Source of the DNA: Paenibacillus sp. JZ16
Lineage (GTDB): Bacteria; Bacillota; Bacilli; Paenibacillales; Paenibacillaceae
Direction of reading: 5' to 3'
Assembly: GCF_015326965.1 (NCBI RefSeq)
Contig: NZ_CP017659.1
Location: 1,860,001-1,924,000, forward strand
Length of the DNA stretch: 64,000 nt
The notes under the pieces were generated by a model. It worked only from the letters and a program-made list of their open reading frames with translations, was not told where the DNA came from and searched no databases. How positions within the stretch are numbered: position 1 is the stretch's first letter; every line of letters starts with the position of its first letter. Shown here piece by piece: positions 17,348 through 25,245 of this stretch. Made by a program: the position numbers and the translations under genes.

Positions 17348-17933
17348 TTGTCGTGATTTTCGTGAAGATCGAATTGTAGCTCTCGCCTGCCGTAAACGAG
17401 TATGTACCGCTCAGGATCTTGGTGTTGATTTTATTCTCGGTAGCTTGAGTGATGAATGCCTGTTTATTGTCAATGACGCCGGCATTCATAAGGCTGTTTG
17501 CTACATCGCTGAGATTGTTTCCGGATGGAATGTTTACTTTAATCTGCGCTTCCGCTTTGGCCGGTGTTTTCGGCTTCGCCGGATTCGTTACCCGAGGGGA
17601 TTCCTGTTTCTTCTCCTCGCCCGGCTTAGGCTTCTTCGGCTGCTCCGGTGCTTCCGGCTTTTCCGTTCCCGTCTTCTGTGCAGGATCGGCTCCTTCGGAC
17701 TCGCCGCCCTCGCCAAGCTTCTTCTCTTCCCACTGCTCCGCCGTCAACAGCTCGTCTGAACCTTCGACGACCTGCATATCCAAAGCTTCCGCTGCAGCCA
17801 CAAGCTGCTCCTTCGTTAATTCCTGCGTCTGTGATGCAGTTGTGCCTTGACCAATCCACATCAGCTGAAGCAGCACTGCACCGATTACGAGACCGCTCCC
17901 CAGGCCCATCATAAATGTACGGTTCTTGATCAC
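17334..17933 (-). CDS. Membrane-anchored protein with a YceG/MltG N-terminal-like (LysM-type) domain
   Basis: The 199-residue protein has an N-terminal membrane helix (about 8-28). A long Glu/Pro/Lys-rich linker (about 60-130, with GEEKKQESPR) follows. The C-terminal domain of about 65 residues (VNIPSGNNLSDVANSLMNAGVI...ILSGTYSFTAG) resembles the LysM-like module at the start of endolytic transglycosylase MltG/YceG. The catalytic YceG domain itself is missing, so enzyme activity is unlikely. Binding peptidoglycan outside the membrane is the simplest guess. It overlaps the upstream SwrB-like gene by 4 bases and is the last gene of the flagellar run; a terminator stem reaches into its final codons. 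Confidence 0.75.
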   Translation of the reverse strand: MIKNRTFMMGLGSGLVIGAVLLQLMWIGQGTTASQTQELTKEQLVAAAEALDMQVVEGSDELLTAEQWEEKKLGEGGESEGADPAQKTGTEKPEAPEQPKKPKPGEEKKQESPRVTNPAKPKTPAKAEAQIKVNIPSGNNLSDVANSLMNAGVIDNKQAFITQATENKINTKILSGTYSFTAGESYNSIFTKITTKPSN

Positions 17934-18475
17934 ACGGATTCCTCCTGTTTGGCCAACTGAATAATAAGTTGAACTTCGCCTCGCTGAAGACCCGTGGTCT
18001 TGGCAATCATATCGATGGACTTTCCTTGTTCATATAGATCAAACAGCTCCGCGTATCTGGATTTGATGGAATGGACAGCAGGTGCAGGTTCAGCTTCGGA
18101 CGTCGCTGCAGCTGCTCCTGCAGACAAAGAAACGGCCGCAGCGGCTTGCGCCAGCTTTTCTTCCGCCAGTCGAAGACGCGTTTGCGAATCGGTCATCTTC
18201 TCCTCCATGGCCAGCATGCGGTGCCGCAAATCACTGACCTGCTCTTGATGCGCTTGCTGCTTGGCATCCAGTTCTTTTTTCATCTGACGAACCAGTTCCA
18301 CCAGCTGTTCGTTCTCATTTTGGATTTCCGCCATGTATCCTTCAAGCGTGTTCTCCACTTCTTTTACAACCCGCTCGCTGGACACGGTCTCTTCACGGCG
18401 TTTCGGCAGCATAAAAGCGTACAGCACGGCGGCAATGCCAAGCAGCACGATATATATCCATGGTTTCAAATCCAT
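17930..18475 (-). CDS. SwrB-like membrane/coiled-coil protein (DUF6115-type)
   Basis: The 181-residue protein has one N-terminal membrane helix (about 6-22). A long charged coiled coil follows (about 30-110), then an Ala-rich linker. A C-terminal helix-turn-helix-like stretch (LYEQGKSIDMIAKTTGLQRGEVQLIIQLA) resembles the end of SwrB (YlxL) proteins. In B. subtilis SwrB is encoded just after sigD and promotes assembly of the flagellar switch and export apparatus. This gene lies in the equivalent interval between sigD and rpsB, so SwrB is the most likely equivalent, but the similarity I can see is in architecture more than in sequence. Confidence 0.7.
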   Translation of the reverse strand: MDLKPWIYIVLLGIAAVLYAFMLPKRREETVSSERVVKEVENTLEGYMAEIQNENEQLVELVRQMKKELDAKQQAHQEQVSDLRHRMLAMEEKMTDSQTRLRLAEEKLAQAAAAVSLSAGAAAATSEAEPAPAVHSIKSRYAELFDLYEQGKSIDMIAKTTGLQRGEVQLIIQLAKQEESV

Positions 18476-18500
18476 TAACTCCTTTATGCCTATAAATTAT

Positions 18501-18812
18501 CTAGAGCGAAACATCGAAATTTTTGCCTTTATAAGGATGCTCTGCCGGCAGCTCCACCGTCTCGCTTGATTCTGCCGCTCCCCGGCCTTGTTGCTGCCCA
18601 GAGGATTGACGGCTACCGTCATCGCGCACGGCTGTCTCCGCCGTCTCACTCACTTCCGTGCTTCGCTGGGCTTCCGCACGGCTGTTCTTCGTTAATTCAC
18701 CCGCAAGCAGCGTCTGATCATTCATCGGGCGCTGCTGGGTTTCATTATGCATCTTGCCCGCTTCATTGGTTCTGGGGACCGCAATTTGCATCTCAACCGA
18801 TTTCAAACTCAA
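18501..18812 (-). CDS. Small conserved-type hypothetical protein in the flagellar cluster
   Basis: The frame gives a hydrophilic protein of about 103 residues if it starts at the TTG at 18812 (MSLKSVEMQIAVPRTNEAGK), which has GAGGTG 6 bases upstream. A longer open frame to 18851 lacks a ribosome site. The start (SVEMQIAVPRTNEAGKMHNE) looks structured; the middle and end are rich in Ser, Glu, Gln and Thr and are probably disordered, and it closes with EHPYKGKNFDVSL. No catalytic motif or membrane segment is visible. I do not recognise the family. It lies between fapA and the SwrB-like gene in the same orientation. Confidence 0.65.
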   Translation of the reverse strand: MSLKSVEMQIAVPRTNEAGKMHNETQQRPMNDQTLLAGELTKNSRAEAQRSTEVSETAETAVRDDGSRQSSGQQQGRGAAESSETVELPAEHPYKGKNFDVSL

Positions 18813-18870
18813 TGGAATCACCTCATGGTATAGGATCATGTCCACAAGCATTTAAAACGTATGTTTTGAC

Positions 18871-20280
18871 CTACAAGAGCGGCACCATGGTGATATCCCC
18901 TTCATGATAGTAAAAAGAAACCCGCTGCGTGGGATCCTTAACAAAGCGGGTATACCGCCCTATGACAATTTTGGCTCCGCCGTAGATCGTCTTTACCACA
19001 TTCACTCTTGCTTTGCCGGTATCCTCCAGCATCTTCTCGATTTCCAGCATACGGTCCTTGATATCGGATTGTTCTGCCATGTTGGATTTCTTGGTCGCAT
19101 TCAGCTTAATCCGCAGCGCTAGCTTGTCTGGCGACAATTGACCCGAGGAAGCTAACTGATTCAGAAGATAAAGCGCTTTATCGGTTTTATCCATACTTTC
19201 TATAGATTGCTTCAATTGGGCTCTGAGATCCGCCAGTTCATTCCGCAGCTCAGGCAGCACGCCTACTTCAACTACGGTAGCCGTCGACATGCTGTTTCCG
19301 ATCGTTCGCGCAACAACCTTTTCCCCGGCCTGCAGAATACCGCCCACCACGAGCCCTTTCATCCCGTTGCATTCGATATTCTGAACCGCGCGGATATTGG
19401 AATGCATGATGCTCTGCGAGACGAATACGCTAGCGCCGGCAATGACGTTTCCATCCTGGATGAACGAGCTTTTGACATCCTGGCCCGCCTTTACATAGCC
19501 CTTGTTGTAACCGATGATTCCGCCGGATATATCGATCGAACCTTCAGCCTCCAGCTCGGCTCCTTCCACAAAGCCGGTAACTCGAATATCCCCTGCTGCC
19601 TTGATTCTGAATCCGGTTAGCACATTGCCGCGAATGACCACCGTACCGACAAAATCGATATTGCCAATGCTGTAATCAACATCCCCGTTAATCTCATATA
19701 CCGGAAACACATTGATTTTTCCTTTTTCGGTTTTGGTGAGGAGTCCGTCAAGGGCAGCGTACATTGCAGTTTTCTCGGCGTTAACAACGACGTTCTTCCC
19801 CACCTTGAAATGAGCTTCCTTACCCGGTTTGCTCGGAATCTCCTCTCCGGTCACCGCAGTTCCGGGGACTCCTGTTGTTGGCGGGATTCGGGTTGCCAGC
19901 AGCTGGCCTTTCTTTACATTATTTAAACGAATCACTTCTTTATAATCCACTTTGCCATCTTCGATCTCCAGCGGCTTCAGGTTCGTCTCATTCCCAAAAT
20001 TAACGGTAAATTCGATTCTGCCGTTCTGTCCGTGCATAGGTTCCGTTCCCATGGCAATCGGCGTTCTACTATATTGATATTCCTCCGCATGATCTGCGAT
20101 TCGCCGCAACGTATCATGTTGAAGTCCATATCGTACCTGGTGACTTCTCAGAAATTGTTCAAGAGCTTCTACAGAGCAAGAGAAATCCTTCTCCCACTTG
20201 GTGAACTGTATATAGGCGACGACCTTGTCATCCGATAGCGTAACGCTAAAGTACTGATCCAATGCATAATCTACAGACAA
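18871..20280 (-). CDS. fapA: FapA-family (DUF342) flagellar assembly protein A
   Basis: The product is about 469 residues from a TTG at 20280 (MSVDYALDQYFSVTLSDDK, GGGGG 8 bases upstream); the frame is open to 20307. Residues about 80-330 form the FapA beta-helix core with polymer-like repeats (INGDVDYSIGNIDFVGTVVIRG, IRVTGFVEGAELEAEGSIDI, VKAGQDVKSSFIQDGNVIAG). A coiled coil follows (about 340-430), then a short C-terminal domain. FapA proteins are linked by genomic context and some experiments to flagellar or polar localisation; the molecular role is unclear. It follows sigD directly within the supercluster. Confidence 0.85.
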   Translation of the reverse strand: MSVDYALDQYFSVTLSDDKVVAYIQFTKWEKDFSCSVEALEQFLRSHQVRYGLQHDTLRRIADHAEEYQYSRTPIAMGTEPMHGQNGRIEFTVNFGNETNLKPLEIEDGKVDYKEVIRLNNVKKGQLLATRIPPTTGVPGTAVTGEEIPSKPGKEAHFKVGKNVVVNAEKTAMYAALDGLLTKTEKGKINVFPVYEINGDVDYSIGNIDFVGTVVIRGNVLTGFRIKAAGDIRVTGFVEGAELEAEGSIDISGGIIGYNKGYVKAGQDVKSSFIQDGNVIAGASVFVSQSIMHSNIRAVQNIECNGMKGLVVGGILQAGEKVVARTIGNSMSTATVVEVGVLPELRNELADLRAQLKQSIESMDKTDKALYLLNQLASSGQLSPDKLALRIKLNATKKSNMAEQSDIKDRMLEIEKMLEDTGKARVNVVKTIYGGAKIVIGRYTRFVKDPTQRVSFYYHEGDITMVPLL

Positions 20281-20310
20281 TCCAGGAACCCCCTTCATAA
20301 ATGGCAAGCG

Positions 20311-21099
20311 TCAATCGTTTTGCATCAGCAAATCCCGATCTTTATCGAGCGCGCCCCGAAGTCTCAATATCGCTTTGGAATGAAGCTGAGATATTCGTGA
20401 AGGTGATAGCGACATCACCTCAGCAATTTCGCTGAGTGATAAATCCTCATAATATAATAAGGAAACTACGGTCCGCTCTTTCGGGGTTAATTTACCGATA
20501 CCCTTCATCAGGGCTTCTCGCAGATAAAATTCATGGACCTTGTGATCCGGATTTTTCGCTTTCTCATCAACCAGGAGCGACATTCGGGTCTCAGACTCCT
20601 CCTCGCGGATCGGATCCTCCAGAGATGTCAATGTCATGACCGCTACTTCCTGCAGCATGTGCCGGAACTCCTTCTCAGTCACGTCAAGGTAATCACTCAT
20701 CTCGGAATCACTGACGCTGCGTAAATACTTCTGTTCCAACTGCTGATATGCAGTTTCAATCTTCTTCGCTTTCTCGCGGACGGAACGCGGCACCCAGTCT
20801 CCTTGGCGCAGCGAGTCCAGAATAGCCCCACGCACGCGCCAAGAAGCATAGGTTTCGAACTGCAGCCCTCGTTTGTAATCAAACTTTTCGATGGCATCAA
20901 TCAGACCCATTACCCCATTGCTGGCCAAATCTCCCTTAGAAACGTTCTTCGGAAGACCGATAGCCAAGCGGCTTGAAACATAGTCAACGATGTGCAAATG
21001 ATATTCGATTAGTTTCTTCTTCGCTTCATGGTCTCCATCTTCCTTCCATGCGCTCCACAAATCCGCATGGTTTAGCACAGAAGCTTTACGTTCGTCCAA
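20311..21099 (-). CDS. sigD: RNA polymerase sigma factor SigD (FliA/WhiG family)
   Basis: Sigma-D (sigma-28) directs transcription of flagellin, motor, chemoreceptor and autolysin genes in B. subtilis. The 262-residue protein has region 2 (LASNGVMGLIDAIEKFDYKRG, FETYASWRVRGAILDSLRQ), region 3 (the short DWVPRSVREKAKKIETAYQQL) and region 4 (LTPKERTVVSLLYYEDLSLS, EIAEVMSLSPSRISQLHSKA). The WVPRSVR motif separates the FliA/SigD type from other sigma factors. Being near the end of the long operon may limit its expression, as shown in B. subtilis. No flgM gene is in the window. Confidence 0.96.
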   Translation of the reverse strand: MDERKASVLNHADLWSAWKEDGDHEAKKKLIEYHLHIVDYVSSRLAIGLPKNVSKGDLASNGVMGLIDAIEKFDYKRGLQFETYASWRVRGAILDSLRQGDWVPRSVREKAKKIETAYQQLEQKYLRSVSDSEMSDYLDVTEKEFRHMLQEVAVMTLTSLEDPIREEESETRMSLLVDEKAKNPDHKVHEFYLREALMKGIGKLTPKERTVVSLLYYEDLSLSEIAEVMSLSPSRISQLHSKAILRLRGALDKDRDLLMQND

Positions 21100-21114
21100 T
21101 TGCCTTCACCCTCC

Positions 21115-21516
21115 TTATTTTTCCGTAAGGTGACGAACGGCCTTGGCCAGTTCTTCGGGTTCTTTCGTTGAAACCAGCTTAGGAGGATTTAGCGGTACAA
21201 AGTCTCCATTCTCTTTGCTGCTGGATTCGGAATGGATTAAATCCATCAATTCCCGATCCTCATCAGGCGTGGATAAATCAAGAACAGTCCCTCGGTCTTG
21301 CTCCCGCTGCGTGTCGACGTCCCCTTGAACAGCGGCTCGCGGACCCGTAATGGCAGCAAACATCCAATTCAGCAGGAACGCCAGAAGAAACCAAATCGCA
21401 CATGCAAGGAGAGCCCGATACATGCTAGTCATCCACAGATTGTTACGTATGGAGAATATAAACGTGAACACAAAACCGGCAATTCCAGTCATCAGATAAA
21501 AACGGAGTTTTCCCAT
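21115..21516 (-). CDS. Two-helix membrane protein of unknown function between cheD and sigD
   Basis: The 133-residue protein has two N-terminal hydrophobic helices (about 5-22 and 32-55) and a hydrophilic, acidic cytoplasmic-type tail with GTVLDLSTPDEDRELMDLIH and a closing EPEELAKAVRHLTEK. I do not recognise the family. The gene is packed between cheD (3 bases away) and sigD (15 bases), so it is certainly co-transcribed with chemotaxis and sigma-D genes. In B. subtilis cheD and sigD are adjacent, so this is an insertion relative to that order. A regulatory or membrane-scaffold role is only a guess. Confidence 0.75.
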   Translation of the reverse strand: MGKLRFYLMTGIAGFVFTFIFSIRNNLWMTSMYRALLACAIWFLLAFLLNWMFAAITGPRAAVQGDVDTQREQDRGTVLDLSTPDEDRELMDLIHSESSSKENGDFVPLNPPKLVSTKEPEELAKAVRHLTEK

Positions 21517-21519
21517 TAG

Positions 21520-22017
21520 CTACAATTCCTTTATGCCCTTTTGTACGCTTCGTATTGTAAACTTACCCGTTGCACAGTCCAACTCAACGGTTCTTCCATA
21601 ATTTCCCCCGGTATCCTCGGCAATTAGCGTTATCCCCATCTGCTCGAGCCCAGCCTTGCAAGACTCTACATTACGAGGACCAATGCGCATGGTGTCACCC
21701 GAGCCGGCAAAAGCAAACATTTGAGCTCCCCCGGCCATTTTGGCTACCATACGTGCCGGAGCCGCACCCAAATTCCTCATCTGATTCAACAGGATCGGAA
21801 GAGCCGTATCGGCGTATTTGGCCAGGTTTAGCTGCCCTTCTCTGGCAATCGCTGAAGATGGAAGCATTACATGCGCCATTCCACCAATCTTCGTCACCGG
21901 ATCATACAACGTCAGTCCGACGCACGAGCCGAGCCCCGTTGTACGCAAAATACCGTTTGGACCTGCGACGTTCAGATCCGCCATGGCTACTTTCACTATG
22001 CTTTGTTCTTCAATCAT
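21520..22017 (-). CDS. cheD: Chemoreceptor glutamine deamidase CheD
   Basis: CheD deamidates Gln residues of chemoreceptors and, in B. subtilis, is bound by CheC in an adaptation loop. The 165-residue product shows the catalytic cysteine motif TTGLGSCVGLTLYDP and the histidine in GGMAHVMLP, followed by PARMVAKMAGGAQMF and IGPRNVESCKAGLE. Length is normal. Its start overlaps the end of cheC by 8 bases, which fits the direct CheC-CheD partnership. Confidence 0.95.
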   Translation of the reverse strand: MIEEQSIVKVAMADLNVAGPNGILRTTGLGSCVGLTLYDPVTKIGGMAHVMLPSSAIAREGQLNLAKYADTALPILLNQMRNLGAAPARMVAKMAGGAQMFAFAGSGDTMRIGPRNVESCKAGLEQMGITLIAEDTGGNYGRTVELDCATGKFTIRSVQKGIKEL

Positions 22018-22636
22018 GCTCTAAAGGCACTCCTAAAGCTTCAAAAATCTGAGCAAATGATTGTGGATCAGGTATCAGGAAGAACTGGCCTTCCACCTCG
22101 TTTTGCCCTTCTAGGAACGTCGTGTTGATTAAGAGGGCATCGTCTCCCATTTCTCCGAACTGGAGCAATCCATAACTTAAGATGGCACCTGCCATATCCA
22201 TCGCGAGTGCCGGTACCGTAGGTGTCATGGACAGATTGGTCAGATCAGCAAGCGACGATAGGTACGAGCCTGACAATATGTTTCCGATCTCGCATAATGC
22301 GGACTGCTCCATCTCGGAGAATTGCTCCTCATCCGACACTTCAAAGCCCGCTAAATTATGCAGCAAATTCTTCCCGGCTTCCGGACTCATAATAAAGAAG
22401 AGATTGCCCGGCGCACTGCCTTCCACCCGTAAAAATACGGCAAGAACGAGCTGTTCGCTTCCTCCTACACTTTCGGCAATCTGCTCAAAAGGCAGGAGTT
22501 GAACTTTGGGTACAGCCATATCAATAGGTTTGTTAAGCAAGCGGGAGAGGGCGGTTGCCGCATTGCCCGCTCCGATGTTTCCTACTTCCTTCAAAACATC
22601 CATTTTGATTTCCTTGCCATGCTTAAACAGCTCCAC
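22010..22636 (-). CDS. cheC: CheY-P phosphatase CheC
   Basis: CheC removes phosphate from CheY-P and binds CheD. The 208-residue protein has the two pseudo-symmetric CheC phosphatase motifs, KEVGNIGAGNAATAL near the N-terminus and LCEIGNILSGSYLSS near residue 112, each with the E/D-x3-N pair that forms the active centre. It lacks a FliN domain, which separates it from FliY, the paralogue at 34911. It lies between cheW and cheD. Confidence 0.95.
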   Translation of the reverse strand: MELFKHGKEIKMDVLKEVGNIGAGNAATALSRLLNKPIDMAVPKVQLLPFEQIAESVGGSEQLVLAVFLRVEGSAPGNLFFIMSPEAGKNLLHNLAGFEVSDEEQFSEMEQSALCEIGNILSGSYLSSLADLTNLSMTPTVPALAMDMAGAILSYGLLQFGEMGDDALLINTTFLEGQNEVEGQFFLIPDPQSFAQIFEALGVPLEHD

Positions 22637-22639
22637 TGT

Positions 22640-23101
22640 CTACTCCTCAAGGCCTTCCAGCTGAATAATCTCACTCTTGTTCAGCACTTCGGACAGATTC
22701 AGCATGACGAGAAGGCGCTCCTCTCCTATCTTCGCGACCCCACGAAGATATTTCGCTTTAATTCCGCCGACCACCTCAGGCGGAGAGTCAATGCTGTCCG
22801 TATTCAGATCGATGACATCACTTGCGGAATCCACGATAAAGCCTACCTGCATGTCATTGACAGCTACGATGATAACCCGTGTTTGATCGGTTGCTTCCAC
22901 CTCGTCCAATCCAAAACGGCCGCGCAGATTGATTACAGGAATGACGACGCCTCGAAGATTAATAACACCTTTTACGAAAGCATAAGTCTTCGGAACACGC
23001 GTAATGGGCATCATTCGCTCAATGGTTTGAACCTTGTCTACCTCGATGCCGTATTCTTCCTCGCCAAGTTTAAAGACAATAACCTTGATTTCTTCTCCCA
23101 T
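22640..23101 (-). CDS. cheW: Chemotaxis coupling protein CheW
   Basis: CheW links chemoreceptors to the CheA kinase. The product is 153 residues from the ATG at 23101 (MGEEIKVIVFKLGEEEYGI), preceded by AAGGAGG; the open frame to 23143 is not needed. Family motifs are VDKVQTIERMMPITRVP, GVINLRGVVIPVINLRGRFG and VDSASDVIDL. It sits between cheA and cheC. Confidence 0.96.
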   Translation of the reverse strand: MGEEIKVIVFKLGEEEYGIEVDKVQTIERMMPITRVPKTYAFVKGVINLRGVVIPVINLRGRFGLDEVEATDQTRVIIVAVNDMQVGFIVDSASDVIDLNTDSIDSPPEVVGGIKAKYLRGVAKIGEERLLVMLNLSEVLNKSEIIQLEGLEE

Positions 23102-23152
23102 GAATAAGTCCTCCTTCAAAATGTGTGGCCTGCCGTGCTTCATAGCAACGAT

Positions 23153-25222
23153 TTATTTGATAAATGCATTTGCGTCGATGATAAGAGCGACTTGTCCATC
23201 CCCCAGGATGGTTGCTCCGGATACTCCCTGAATGGCAGGCAGATATTTACCGAGATTTTTAATGACGATTTCACTCTGACCGATAAAATCATCGATGGTG
23301 AGTGCCGCCAAACGATCCCCCTTGCGGATCACAACGATCTCCGTTTCTTCTTCCAGCTCTTCATCAAAATCTGGAACTTCAAACAAACGGCTAAGCGAGA
23401 TGACCGGTATCAGCGATTCACGGAACTGGATCATGCGGCTGCCGTGAACATGTTTGATTTGCCCGCGCTTGATGATGCCCGTTTCAACAATGGAGGAAAG
23501 CGGAATCGCGTATTTTTCGGATCCCATCCGAATCAGCATAGCTGCTATGATAGACAGCGTTAATGGAAGCTGAACGGAGAAGTTCGTGCCTTTTCCCGGC
23601 GTCGAGTAGATGGTGACGTTACCGCCCAGCGCAACGATTTTGGATTTAACAACGTCGAGCCCAACGCCTCGGCCGGATACGTCTGAAATTTTCTCAGCGG
23701 TGCTGAATCCCGGTGCGAATAGCAGTTGATTGACCTCGTCATCGGTCATAGTCGCTGCTTCGGTCTCCGTCACAACGCCTTTTGCCAGCGCGTTCTTCAG
23801 AATTTTGTCACGGTAGATACCGCGTCCATCATCCTCAATCTCAATGAAGACATTGTTGCCGCTGTGGAACGCACGCAGATGAACGGTACCGGTCTCCGGT
23901 TTACCGGCAGCGATACGGTCGGCAACAGGTTCGACGCCATGGTCTGCCGAGTTTCGCAGCAAATGGACAAGCGGGTCACCGATCTCATCAATAACCGTAC
24001 GATCCAGCTCCGTTTCAGCTCCGGTAATAATCAAATCAATTTTTTTGTCCAAGGTTTTGGCAAGGTCCCGCACCATCCTAGGAAAACGGTTGAACACTGT
24101 GTCCACAGGCACCATGCGCAGTTTCAAGACGATATTCTGCAAATCGCTGCTTACGCGGCTCATGTGCTCAACCGTGTCTGTCAGCTCCTGGTTCTTGGAC
24201 TCGCTGGCCAGCTGCTCAAGGCGTACCCGGTCAATCAGAAGCTCGCTGAACAGATTCATTAGAACATCGAGCCGTTCAATATCAACCCGGATCGTTCTTG
24301 AAGGATTACCTCCCCCAGCATTTCGGGCGGGTGCCTTGGATTCTTTGACAGGCGCTGAAGTTCCTTTGGCTTCCGGTGAAGCTGCAGCTGCTTGGGATGC
24401 TTCTGAAACTTGCGGTTTGACAGCTTCTGCTGTAGCCGCGCTCTCCTGTACCATTTGCTGCAAAGTTTCATGATCAAGCGCCACAACCGTGGTTGTCTCG
24501 ATCTCCGAAACGCCCAGAATCTGGCTTTCAATATCTTGCGTTTCTCTTTGCGTTATGTAATACAACGAAAATACGCGATCGAATTCACCTTGTTCAATCT
24601 CTTGAACGTCCGGATATGTCTTGACGATTTCCCCGGATCTTTCCAGCGTTTCGAATACCATGTAGGCACGAACCGCCTTGAGTTGGCAATCCTCTCGCAA
24701 TGTCACTTGTATATATAAAACCTTATGTCCTTCCGAAATCGATTGATCAAGCACGGAGAATTGAAACTCATCCAATTCAATTCCCTGAACGGCCGCAACG
24801 GAGCTATCCCCTTCGGCAGCTTCCCCAGCAGGTGTTGCCCCTTCTCCACGCACAATCGCCTGCAAGGATGCCACGATGGAGGAAACATCCGCTTTCCCGT
24901 CTCCGCCGTTGGTGATATCCTGCACCATCGATTCAAGAGCGTCCAAGCTTTTGAAGAGCGTGTCAAAGATAAAATCCTGCATCTTTAACTTTTCGTTCCG
25001 GACAAGATCCAGCACGTTTTCCATCTGGTGGGTAAGCGAAGCCAGATCTTCGTATCCCATCGTTGCTGCCATACCCTTCAATGTATGAGCCGATCGGAAA
25101 ATAATCTGTACGATCCCGATATCGTCCGGGTTGCTTTCTAATTGAAGCATGTTTTCATTTAATGATTGCAGATGATCATTTGACTCATCAATAAACATTG
25201 TCAAATATTGATTCATGTCCAT
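23153..25222 (-). CDS. cheA: Chemotaxis histidine kinase CheA
   Basis: CheA autophosphorylates on histidine and passes phosphate to CheY and CheB. The product is 689 residues from the ATG at 25222 (MDMNQYLTMFIDESNDHL; GAGGAGG upstream). Domains in order: Hpt (P1) with phospho-acceptor His46 in RSAHTLKG; P2 CheY-binding region (about 160-260); a Pro/Ala-rich linker; P3 dimerisation (about 310-370); HATPase P4 with HLLRNSADHGVE, DDGRGI and GRGVGLDVV; and a CheW-like P5 domain at the end. Length is normal. It lies between cheB and cheW, as in B. subtilis. Confidence 0.97.
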   Translation of the reverse strand: MDMNQYLTMFIDESNDHLQSLNENMLQLESNPDDIGIVQIIFRSAHTLKGMAATMGYEDLASLTHQMENVLDLVRNEKLKMQDFIFDTLFKSLDALESMVQDITNGGDGKADVSSIVASLQAIVRGEGATPAGEAAEGDSSVAAVQGIELDEFQFSVLDQSISEGHKVLYIQVTLREDCQLKAVRAYMVFETLERSGEIVKTYPDVQEIEQGEFDRVFSLYYITQRETQDIESQILGVSEIETTTVVALDHETLQQMVQESAATAEAVKPQVSEASQAAAASPEAKGTSAPVKESKAPARNAGGGNPSRTIRVDIERLDVLMNLFSELLIDRVRLEQLASESKNQELTDTVEHMSRVSSDLQNIVLKLRMVPVDTVFNRFPRMVRDLAKTLDKKIDLIITGAETELDRTVIDEIGDPLVHLLRNSADHGVEPVADRIAAGKPETGTVHLRAFHSGNNVFIEIEDDGRGIYRDKILKNALAKGVVTETEAATMTDDEVNQLLFAPGFSTAEKISDVSGRGVGLDVVKSKIVALGGNVTIYSTPGKGTNFSVQLPLTLSIIAAMLIRMGSEKYAIPLSSIVETGIIKRGQIKHVHGSRMIQFRESLIPVISLSRLFEVPDFDEELEEETEIVVIRKGDRLAALTIDDFIGQSEIVIKNLGKYLPAIQGVSGATILGDGQVALIIDANAFIK

Positions 25223-25245
25223 TGAGAGACACCTCCTCTTCAAGT

